DNA of 64,000 nt, from positions 248,001-312,000 of the forward strand of contig JAIUNV010000003.1 in assembly GCA_020161435.1 (NCBI GenBank). Reading direction: 5' to 3'. Position numbers and translations under genes: made by a program. Below, piece by piece: positions 8,253-16,055 of this stretch (position 1 is the stretch's first letter; every line of letters starts with the position of its first letter). Below the pieces are notes generated by a model, which saw only the letters and a program-made list of their open reading frames with translations, made no database searches and was not told the origin of the DNA. The DNA comes from Bacteroidota bacterium (lineage in GTDB: Bacteria > Bacteroidota > Bacteroidia > Chitinophagales > Chitinophagaceae).

Positions 8253-9743
8253 ATGAATCTTAACTGGCTTATTGTACTACCTGTTGTATCGGCACTGGCC
8301 ATACTGCCCTTCAGCCAACTGAAGCAGGTGCGCAGCATTGCTGCTATTGGCGCTACACTGCAGTTGTTGTTATCGTGTGTACTGCTCTATGTGTTTATGC
8401 AAGATCCTGCATCAGGCATGAGTGGTTCACTGGCGTTTGAAAGCAGCTACGCTTGGTACAAACCACTGCACATTTACCACAGCGTAGGTGTCGATGGTAT
8501 TTCCATTGCCATGATTATGCTTACCGCCATCGTAGTGCTGGCAGGTGTACTCATTAGCTGGAATATGGAAAAGATGAGCCGTGAGTTTTTCTTCCTGCTC
8601 ATGCTGCTGAGTGCCGGTGCTTACGGTTACTTTATTTCTACCGATGTATTTACCATGTTCTTCTTTTTAGAACTGGCGGTGGTGCCCAAGTTTTTGCTCA
8701 TCGGCATTTGGGGCAGTGGCAAAAAAGAATACAGTGCTACCAAACTGGTGCTCATGCTCATGGGTGCATCGGCATTGGTGTTTATTGGTTTGTCGGGTTT
8801 GTATTTCAACAATGCGAGTGGCAACCTCAGCTTCAACATGAGTGAGCTGGCCGCCAACCCGCTGAGTGTAGAACAACAGAAATTCTTCTTTCCTTTTGCC
8901 TTCATTGGCTTCGGTGTATTCACGGCGTTGTTTCCGTTTCATACCTGGGTGCCCGATGGTCACAGCAGCGCCCCCACCGCAGCCAGTATGTTTTTGGCAG
9001 GCATCAGCATGAAGCTCGGCGGCTACGGTATCCTACGTGTTGCCACCACCATCATGCCCGAAGCAGCACATTATTATTCTCCTTACATCATCGTGTTGTC
9101 GGCCATCGCCATTTTGTATGGCTCCTTCGCTACCATGATGCAAACCGATTTGAAATACATCAACGCTTACTCATCCGTAAGTCATACAGGCTTCGTGTTG
9201 TTTGGCATTGGCATGCTTACCAAAACGGCCATTGCAGGTGCAGTTATTCAAATGGTATCGCATGGTTTGATGACGGCGCTTTTCTTCGCCGTTATTGGCA
9301 TGGTGTACGAAAGAACCCACACCCGCATGGTAGATAAAATGGGCGGCTTGCTCAAAACCATTCCGTTTATCTCAACTGTATTTATGATCGCCGGTCTCAC
9401 TTCTTTGGGCCTGCCGGGCTTCAGTGGATTTGTGGCCGAAATGATGGTGTTTATTGGTAGTTGGGAAAATGGCGGCACCCTGCACAGAGTAGCTACGATT
9501 GCTGCAACTGCCTCCATCGTTGTTACAGCCGTGTACATTTTGCGGGCCATTGGCAAAGTCATAATGGGGCCTGTAGAACATGAAGCTTATTTCGAGTTTA
9601 AAGATGCCCGTTGGAATGAAAAAACAGCAGCTATCATACTCGTAGCAGCCATACTGGTTATTGGTATCACGCCCTTCCTCATCAATCACCTCATCACACC
9701 CGGTACCGAAGCCATCATGAACAAACTCGTTGCCAACCCATAA
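8253..9743 (+). CDS. nuoM: NADH-quinone oxidoreductase subunit M
   Basis: Antiporter-like proton-pumping subunit, 496 residues with about 14 helices. The helix-5 glutamate is Glu140 in FFFLELAVVPKF. The conserved TALFPFHTWVPDGHSSAPT loop and the YINAYSSVSHTGFV segment match the family. It sits between nuoL and nuoN; the 50-bp spacer to nuoN again holds iterated TGACTCATTC-like words. Confidence 0.96.
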   Translation: MNLNWLIVLPVVSALAILPFSQLKQVRSIAAIGATLQLLLSCVLLYVFMQDPASGMSGSLAFESSYAWYKPLHIYHSVGVDGISIAMIMLTAIVVLAGVLISWNMEKMSREFFFLLMLLSAGAYGYFISTDVFTMFFFLELAVVPKFLLIGIWGSGKKEYSATKLVLMLMGASALVFIGLSGLYFNNASGNLSFNMSELAANPLSVEQQKFFFPFAFIGFGVFTALFPFHTWVPDGHSSAPTAASMFLAGISMKLGGYGILRVATTIMPEAAHYYSPYIIVLSAIAILYGSFATMMQTDLKYINAYSSVSHTGFVLFGIGMLTKTAIAGAVIQMVSHGLMTALFFAVIGMVYERTHTRMVDKMGGLLKTIPFISTVFMIAGLTSLGLPGFSGFVAEMMVFIGSWENGGTLHRVATIAATASIVVTAVYILRAIGKVIMGPVEHEAYFEFKDARWNEKTAAIILVAAILVIGITPFLINHLITPGTEAIMNKLVANP

Positions 9744-9793
9744 CTCACTTCACTCAATGACAATTGACTTTTTGACTCATTCACCTTTTATAT

Positions 9794-11200
9794 ATGGTAC
9801 AAGATTTTTTCCTATTGATGCGTTCTGAGCTGATGCTCATCCTCATCATTTTTGGGTTGCTCTTTTTGAAACTGGGCAATGCCCGTTTGAAAAATGAAAC
9901 AGTGATGAACATGGTGAATGTGGTATTAATTGCCACACTGGCCATGGGCTTTTTGGTGAAGGATACCGGCATGATCTTCGGCAACATGTTTCATACCACC
10001 GATTTAATCCGGCTGGAAAAAAACATCCTGACACTCGGCACCCTCATCATCTCATTGCAGAGTTATCAGTGGTTGAAGGCGCACAAACATGCCATGGAAT
10101 TTTACCTGTTGCTCATCAGCACTTTGCTGGGCATGTTCTTCATGCTGTCGAGTGCCAACCTGCTCATGTTTTACCTCGGTCTAGAACTCAGTACCATTCC
10201 ACTGGCTGCCATGGTCAACTTCGATTTGCACAAAAAACAATCAAGTGAAGCTGCTTTTAAAATGATTGTGTCATCAGCATTTTCTTCTGCACTATTGCTG
10301 ATGGGTATTTCATGGATGTACGGCATAGTAGGTAGTGTCAGCTATTCTGCTATTGCAGCCGCCATCTCCGGCAGCCCGTTGGAAATACTCGCTTTTGTAA
10401 TGATACTCGCAGGTTTTGGTTTTAAAATTTCTGCGGTACCCTTTCACCTGTGGACGGCCGATGTGTACGAAGGTGCTCCCATCCCAGTTACGTCTTACCT
10501 GAGTGTAATTTCTAAAGGCGCTATTTTGTTTGTGTTCATCACCGTGCTGTACAGCGTATTCCGCAGCATGGGCGATACCTGGTATTACATGCTCTACATC
10601 TTGTCTGTGGCTACCATGCTCATCGGCAACCTGTTTGCCATGCGTCAGCAAAACATGAAACGCTTCCTTGCTTTTTCTTCTATTGCACAGGTTGGTTTTA
10701 TACTGCTAGGCATCAGCGGACAAAGCGTTGCCAGCAGTACATCGTTGATCTTTTTTGTACTCATTTATATCTTCAGCAATCTGGCTGCGTTTGGTGTGGT
10801 ATCGCTGGTAAGCAGCGCCTACGGCAAAGAGAAAGTGGATGATTACAAAGGCTTCTACCAAACCAATCCCTTGCTGGCATGGACACTGGCCATTGCGTTG
10901 TTTTCACTGGCGGGTATTCCACCCACTGCTGGTTTCTTTGGTAAATTCTTTTTGATACTGGCCGGTGCGGCCAAAGGCAACTGGTTGCTCATTACCATTG
11001 CTGCGCTGAACATGATTATCTCTTTGTACTACTACCTGCGGGTGGTAAAAGCCATGTTTATGGATCACAATGCTGCGCCGTTGGAAAAAATTAATACACC
11101 ATTGTCACCCAAAATTGCTTTAATCATTTGCATCGTTGGCATTTTAATAACGGGCTTGTACAGTGGCGCCTACGAGTACATTTATTCACTCGTTTCGTAA
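9794..11200 (+). CDS. nuoN: NADH-quinone oxidoreductase subunit N
   Basis: Third antiporter-like subunit, 468 residues. Family signatures are LMFYLGLELSTIPLAAMVNF with the helix-5 glutamate, then KISAVPFHLWTADVYEGAP, and KRFLAFSSIAQVGFILLG. It is the last nuo gene of the operon: eleven subunits A, B, C, D, H, I, J, K, L, M and N are present and none of E, F or G. A 136-bp spacer leads to a small gene on the same strand. Confidence 0.96.
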   Translation: MVQDFFLLMRSELMLILIIFGLLFLKLGNARLKNETVMNMVNVVLIATLAMGFLVKDTGMIFGNMFHTTDLIRLEKNILTLGTLIISLQSYQWLKAHKHAMEFYLLLISTLLGMFFMLSSANLLMFYLGLELSTIPLAAMVNFDLHKKQSSEAAFKMIVSSAFSSALLLMGISWMYGIVGSVSYSAIAAAISGSPLEILAFVMILAGFGFKISAVPFHLWTADVYEGAPIPVTSYLSVISKGAILFVFITVLYSVFRSMGDTWYYMLYILSVATMLIGNLFAMRQQNMKRFLAFSSIAQVGFILLGISGQSVASSTSLIFFVLIYIFSNLAAFGVVSLVSSAYGKEKVDDYKGFYQTNPLLAWTLAIALFSLAGIPPTAGFFGKFFLILAGAAKGNWLLITIAALNMIISLYYYLRVVKAMFMDHNAAPLEKINTPLSPKIALIICIVGILITGLYSGAYEYIYSLVS

Positions 11201-11336
11201 AGTATTTTGAGTTTGTCGTTTATGGTTTGTCGTTCTTTATGCAAGCTGATTCATCAACATCGACCGGATACTTTCAGCAAATGAGCCCTCACCTGAAGAA
11301 CGAAAAACCACAAACAAAAAATAAATAACAGATCTT

Positions 11337-11735
11337 ATGGCTATCAATAAAAATCATCCATTTGAAGACCTGAACGGTGTGAAATGCGCCGTGGTGGAAA
11401 CCAATGTGTCGCAAGACAGAGTCGACTTTTTGAAGCCATTGCTGGAGCACAACGGTTATGAAGTAGTAATAGCAGCTGCAGCGCCCCCCAAAGCAGCCAA
11501 ACCTGCGGCAGCACCTGCTGAAGGCGAGGCGGCTCCGGCAGTGGAAGCACCGCCTGCGCCCAGCTTGTTTACCATTGGCGTAACCGATGTAAAATTCAAC
11601 GCCGTGAATGCGGTGTTTGGTCGCTTGTTAAAAACACCAACTGGCCAGATTGTAACACAAGCCTATTGGCTGCAAAAAGAAACCGTGAGTGACCCTGAAA
11701 CACCGTACTACGAAAAGCGGACATTGTTTCAATAA
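11337..11735 (+). CDS. Conserved-looking 132-aa soluble protein behind nuoN
   Basis: I do not recognise a named family. It has two compact parts joined by a flexible Ala/Pro/Glu linker: residues 1-48 with a beta-alpha pattern (KCAVVETNVSQDRVDFLKPL, then YEVVIAAA), a linker at about 48-77 of the type KAAKPAAAPAEGEAAPAVEA, and residues 78-132 ending in LFTIGVTDVKFNAVNAVFG and PYYEKRTLFQ. No signal peptide or membrane segment. It lies 136 bp after nuoN on the same strand, so it may be co-transcribed and could be an accessory of the redox operon; this is only positional evidence. Confidence 0.65.
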   Translation: MAINKNHPFEDLNGVKCAVVETNVSQDRVDFLKPLLEHNGYEVVIAAAAPPKAAKPAAAPAEGEAAPAVEAPPAPSLFTIGVTDVKFNAVNAVFGRLLKTPTGQIVTQAYWLQKETVSDPETPYYEKRTLFQ

Positions 11736-11776
11736 GCGTCATTCTTTCACTTCTTCACCTATTGACTCATTGACCT

Positions 11777-12355
11777 ATGAAAAAGTGGGCCATCATCGCA
11801 TTGTTGTTTGCAGCCATAGGCTACCAAAGTTGCATTGAAGAAACACCCATAGCAACGCAGCAGCTGTACTTGCAACGTGGCGATAGCATTGCTACTGCTA
11901 CGTTTGATACGCTTCGCAAATCGTTGCTACAAGCCATGGAAACCAAAGGCATTGCAGGGGCCGTTCGGTTTTGTAACGTGCAGGCATTACCCATCACCTC
12001 ATCGCTGGCCAAAGATGGTATTACGATTCAAAGAGTGGCGGAACGATTTCGCAATCCAGCTAATGCATTAGACAGTGTAGACAGCAAGCAATGGCAAATA
12101 TTTGCGCAGCTAAAAGCCAGAGGCGATAGCCTGACCAACGTAGTTCAGGAAACGGAAACTGCGTTTGTTTTTTACAAACCCATCATCATGAATCCGCTCT
12201 GCGGTAATTGTCATGGCAATAAAGCCATGGGCATGCAACCCGAAGTGTTGGCCGTTATCGACTCACTGTATCCAAAAGATAAAGCCCTTGGATTTGTGAA
12301 AGGTGATATCCGCGGACTTTGGAAAATTACCTTCCCAAAACCTTTTACCGATTAA
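11777..12355 (+). CDS. DUF3365 haem-binding lipoprotein (CxxCH)
   Basis: A 192-residue protein with an N-terminal hydrophobic leader ending at Cys19 (GYQSC), probably a lipoprotein. It contains one c-type haem motif, Cys142-x-x-Cys145-His146 (LCGNCHG), and an extra conserved Cys66. This arrangement matches DUF3365/Tll0287-like haem sensors or electron carriers in the cell envelope. It lies 41 bp after the 132-residue protein. It converges with the GH95 gene, the two stop codons sharing the TTAA at 12352-12355. A periplasmic redox or sensor role is likely, but the partner is unknown. Confidence 0.75.
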   Translation: MKKWAIIALLFAAIGYQSCIEETPIATQQLYLQRGDSIATATFDTLRKSLLQAMETKGIAGAVRFCNVQALPITSSLAKDGITIQRVAERFRNPANALDSVDSKQWQIFAQLKARGDSLTNVVQETETAFVFYKPIIMNPLCGNCHGNKAMGMQPEVLAVIDSLYPKDKALGFVKGDIRGLWKITFPKPFTD

Positions 12356-14847
12356 GGCTTTACTGTTAGCAAGTAATATTTACCAGCTTGTGTGTTGAAA
12401 CGCATCACATAACCAATGGCTGTTTTTTCTGCCGCTACTGCCATACCATTTACCAATAGTGGTGCAGCACTACGTACCAAACATACACCACCGTTGCGGG
12501 ATAGTATGCCTGCTCTTTGCAAGGCATTGTTTTGCCAGGTAAGCGACACTACAAAATTGCCCCGGCCTACCAGGCCACTTACATGCCCGCTATGCCATGC
12601 AGTGGGCAATGCCGGCAGCAAATGCAATTCGTTGTGCTGGCTTTGCAGCAGCATTTCTGTTACGCCAGCCGTGCCGGCAAAATTGCCATCAATTTGAAAA
12701 GGCGGATGCGCATCAAACAGGTTGGGATAAGCGCCACCACCACGGCTGTTGGGATCTCCTTCCCGCACCAATCGCATGAGGTTGCGGTAGAGTTTATAAG
12801 CATGATCGCCATCCAACAGTCGTGCCCAAAAGTTTACTTTCCAGGCCAGGCTCCAGCCGGTTCCATCATCACCCCGCATCAGCAAGGTTTGCTTGGCAGC
12901 TGCTGCTAATGCCGGCGTTTGCAAGGGCGATATCAAAGTAGCTGGATGCAACGCATACAAATGCGACACATGCCGGTGATGAGGCTCTACATCTTCTACA
13001 TCATTGTACCACTCCTGCAATTGTCCTTTGCTGCCAATTTGAAATGGATGCAATAATGCTTTTGCTTGTTGTACAGAATCAATAAATGCTTTGTCTGATT
13101 GCAACACTTGTTGCGCTGCAATCAGGTTGTCAAACAAATCTTTGATGATGGACATATCCATGGTAGAGGCAATGGTCATGCCGGTGTGCTTGCTGCCATC
13201 GTAGTAATAATCATTTTCCGGCGAAGTAGATGGTGCTGTTACCAATCGGCCATTGGCATCGGGTATCAACCATTGCATTGTAAACTGTGCAGCACCTTTC
13301 ATCAACGGATAGGCGGTGTCTTTCAAGAACTTTTTGTTGCCTGTAAACTGATAATGCTCCCACGCATGGCGGCTGAGCCAGTTGGCACCCATTGCCCAGT
13401 TAGCCCATTTAGGATCGCCTTTGCCGGTATCACCTACCGGGTTGCTCAGCGCCCAAATATCTGAGTTGTGATTGACCACCCAACCGCTGTTGATGTTGTA
13501 AAAGTTCTTCGCCGTAACTGCACCTGTAACCGCCAGCTTGTTTAAAAATCCTAATAACGGTTGGTGCATTTCAGCAAGATTTGTAGCCTCTGCCGGCCAG
13601 TAGTTCATTTGCACATTGATGTTCGTGGTATAGTTGGAACTCCACGGTGCCCGCAGCTCTTTGTTCCAAATGCCTTGCAGATTCGCCGGCACATTGGGCG
13701 TTTGCGAACTACTGATGAGCAGGTAACGGCCGTACTGAAAATAGAGCACTTCCAATCCGGGGTCATTGGCACCTTTGGTGTAGGTTTCCAATCGCTGATC
13801 TGTAGGCACAGCAGCCATGGCATCTTGCTCTTCATTCAACCACATAGTCACCCGGTTGAAATAATGTTGAAATGCCTCGCTGTGTTTGCTGCGCAGTTGA
13901 AAGTAAGGCAACGCTTTTGTTACGTTCAGGTATTGCTGCATCAAAATCAACTCATCTTTTCCCTCACTATCAGGGCATTTATCAAAGCCATTAAAACTGG
14001 TGGCTGCTGAAATGTGCAACGTTAGTGTGGTGGCATTGCTTATTTGCAGGCCGCTGGTATCTATCTGCAGGCTACCATCTTGCAAGGCTACCTGTATACC
14101 TATGGCAAAACGCATGCCCCTGCAACCATTGGTATCATTCTGAATCACAGGTTCTTTGTTGTCGCGGAAATAATTCGGATCAACATGTGCGGGTGCCTTG
14201 CCTTTGATGAGCAGCATTTGCTGAGCGGCCATTGCTACCGGCTGTATCCGCATCAGGCTAGATGCACGAATGCGCAGATTCAATTGCCCCTGTTTGCTGG
14301 CCGTGATGCGTACAATCAAATTTCGATGCGCTACAGAAGCAAATACTTCTCGTTTGTACTGCACTCCATTGGCAGTGAAAGAAGTAATGGCCATGGCATC
14401 AGCCAACTTCAATGTGCGTTGATAATCGGTTACTGTTGCATGGCCCAAGTCTTGCTCAATGTGTACATCGCCCATGGGCATGTAGCTTTCCGAATACAGG
14501 CCTTGCATCTTTTTTACCAAGCGGTTGGCCTCTTCATATTTACCCGCAAACAATGCTTCTCTTACTTTGGGTAAGTACGAAGCCGAAGCCGGATTGGGAT
14601 TGGGATTGATGGGACCACCACTCCATAACGTAGCTTCATTCAGCTGCAGCAATTCATGTTCGATGCCCCCAAACACCATGGCACCCAACTGACCGTTGCC
14701 TACAGGCAATGCTTCTGTCCATTTTTGGGCTGGCTTATCGTATAGCAATTGTAAAGATGATTGTGCAAGGGCCGGAGTAAACACAGCGCTTTGCAGCAAT
14801 AGCACAAATAGCCAACCTATAGTACTGGTAACGGTATTTTTTTGCAT
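12352..14847 (-). CDS. Glycoside hydrolase family 95 (alpha-L-fucosidase type)
   Basis: An 831-residue secreted or periplasmic glycosidase with a signal peptide ending near ALAQ. I chose ATG 14847 because the 14 extra residues of the longer reading precede the leader. The N-terminal GH95 hallmark WTEALPVGNGQLGAMVFGG is present. The catalytic-site segments are TNINVQMNYWPAEATN, whose two Asn residues match the base-activating asparagines of family 95, then TSPENDYYY with the acid Glu, and QIDGNFAGTAG with the Asp. GH95 enzymes invert alpha-1,2-fucosyl (some alpha-galactosyl) linkages. No SusC/SusD pair is nearby, so it is not in a classic polysaccharide locus. Confidence 0.9.
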   Translation of the reverse strand: MQKNTVTSTIGWLFVLLLQSAVFTPALAQSSLQLLYDKPAQKWTEALPVGNGQLGAMVFGGIEHELLQLNEATLWSGGPINPNPNPASASYLPKVREALFAGKYEEANRLVKKMQGLYSESYMPMGDVHIEQDLGHATVTDYQRTLKLADAMAITSFTANGVQYKREVFASVAHRNLIVRITASKQGQLNLRIRASSLMRIQPVAMAAQQMLLIKGKAPAHVDPNYFRDNKEPVIQNDTNGCRGMRFAIGIQVALQDGSLQIDTSGLQISNATTLTLHISAATSFNGFDKCPDSEGKDELILMQQYLNVTKALPYFQLRSKHSEAFQHYFNRVTMWLNEEQDAMAAVPTDQRLETYTKGANDPGLEVLYFQYGRYLLISSSQTPNVPANLQGIWNKELRAPWSSNYTTNINVQMNYWPAEATNLAEMHQPLLGFLNKLAVTGAVTAKNFYNINSGWVVNHNSDIWALSNPVGDTGKGDPKWANWAMGANWLSRHAWEHYQFTGNKKFLKDTAYPLMKGAAQFTMQWLIPDANGRLVTAPSTSPENDYYYDGSKHTGMTIASTMDMSIIKDLFDNLIAAQQVLQSDKAFIDSVQQAKALLHPFQIGSKGQLQEWYNDVEDVEPHHRHVSHLYALHPATLISPLQTPALAAAAKQTLLMRGDDGTGWSLAWKVNFWARLLDGDHAYKLYRNLMRLVREGDPNSRGGGAYPNLFDAHPPFQIDGNFAGTAGVTEMLLQSQHNELHLLPALPTAWHSGHVSGLVGRGNFVVSLTWQNNALQRAGILSRNGGVCLVRSAAPLLVNGMAVAAEKTAIGYVMRFNTQAGKYYLLTVKP

Positions 14848-14918
14848 GGCATCCAATCTTAAGTCGGCTAAAAATAAAAGAAGAACCATCAGGAACCGTC
14901 ATACCCTGCATTCTTTAA

Positions 14919-14955
14919 AAAATAAAAAAACGGACGACTGAATCAGCCGTCCGTT
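14919..14955 (-). terminator. Intrinsic terminator after the nifJ operon
   Basis: Arms AACGGACG / CGTCCGTT with an inner CTGA / TCAG and one mismatch form a hairpin. On the minus strand it is followed by a T tract. It lies 20 bases after the stop of the dihydroorotate-dehydrogenase-like gene. Confidence 0.85.
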
Positions 14956-14974
14956 GATATAGTTGCGATATTGC

Positions 14975-15964
14975 TTATCGCTTGCTTTCCAAAATTTTGA
15001 TGTAGTTGGCTCGTTCGTAAGCAGTGGGGTCAGAAATGTTTTGCTGACTCATGGCACCTTTGAATGCCTGAATACTTTCAAAACCTTTTGCCTTCATCCA
15101 GTTGCGAATGCCATGGTTCATCACCGTGATGTAATCAATACCGTTGCGGTACAAAGTAGAAGCCGTCATAGCAACATCGGCACCGGCCAGCAAATATTTA
15201 ATCACTTCAATCTCGCTGTTGACACCACTGGTAGCCGCCAGTGATACCGGCACACGACCATGCAATATAGCCAGCCACAACAGCGGCAAACGAATTTCGC
15301 TGGCTTCGCTGTATTGCAGGTTGGGCAATACTTTCAGCTGTTGGATATCGAAATCGGGTTGGTAAAAACGGTTGAATAATACCAAACCATTGGCACCTTC
15401 TTCGTACAAGCGTCGAGCCATATTGCCGATAGCACTGAAGTATGGGCTGAGCTTAACTGCAATAGGAATGCGTACCGATTTGCGAATCGCTTTTACAATG
15501 TCGATATAACGCCGCTCAACATCTTCTCCGGTGGAATGAATATCAGCCGGAATGAAAAAGATGTTTACTTCCAATGCGTCTGCTCCAGCTTCTTCAATCA
15601 GCTTGGCATATTCAATCCAACCTTCATTGGTAATACCGTTGAGGCTGCCAATGATAGGCAAAGATGTTCTTGCTTTTGCCTGGCGAATTTTTTCTAAATA
15701 CTCATAAGGGCCTACATGGTAATCATCCATGCTTGGAAAAAAATCTGACGCTTCTGCAAAAAGATTATTGGTGCTTTGTGAAATAGCATCATAACGAGCT
15801 GCATCTTGTCGTATCTGTTCTTCAAACAAAGAAAACATCACAACAGCACCGGCACCAGCATCTTCCATACGCAGTACATTGCTGATATCTTCGCTCAGCG
15901 TACAGGCCGAAACCACCACCGGCGATTCCAGTTTAATGCCCAGATAATTTGTAGAGAGATTCAT
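14975..15964 (-). CDS. Dihydroorotate dehydrogenase-like FMN protein with altered catalytic loop
   Basis: A 329-residue TIM-barrel flavoprotein of the dihydroorotate/dihydropyrimidine dehydrogenase family. The start at 15964 (MNLSTNYLGIKLESPVVVSA) fits the family; upstream in-frame residues do not. The barrel strands and the flavin-site Lys171 in VKLSP are present. In the family the loop after the conserved Asn reads NxSCPN, with the Cys as catalytic base; here it is N134-I-F-F-I-P, so the Cys and second Asn are gone. It lacks the Fe-S tail of PreA. It is the third gene of the unit with the GltD-like protein and nifJ. It probably does not make orotate; substrate unknown. Confidence 0.82.
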   Translation of the reverse strand: MNLSTNYLGIKLESPVVVSACTLSEDISNVLRMEDAGAGAVVMFSLFEEQIRQDAARYDAISQSTNNLFAEASDFFPSMDDYHVGPYEYLEKIRQAKARTSLPIIGSLNGITNEGWIEYAKLIEEAGADALEVNIFFIPADIHSTGEDVERRYIDIVKAIRKSVRIPIAVKLSPYFSAIGNMARRLYEEGANGLVLFNRFYQPDFDIQQLKVLPNLQYSEASEIRLPLLWLAILHGRVPVSLAATSGVNSEIEVIKYLLAGADVAMTASTLYRNGIDYITVMNHGIRNWMKAKGFESIQAFKGAMSQQNISDPTAYERANYIKILESKR

Positions 15965-16055
15965 ATTCGTTGTAACCGGTGCACTACAGCTTAGCTGCCT
16001 GTAATGCACCAGATATTTTAAAAGGGTGAAAGAACGAAATTCATACTATTTGTAT

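Noticed and set aside
11201-11336. Short frame between nuoN and the 132-residue protein
   Set aside because: It overlaps the nuoN end, has no start context and low protein-like quality.
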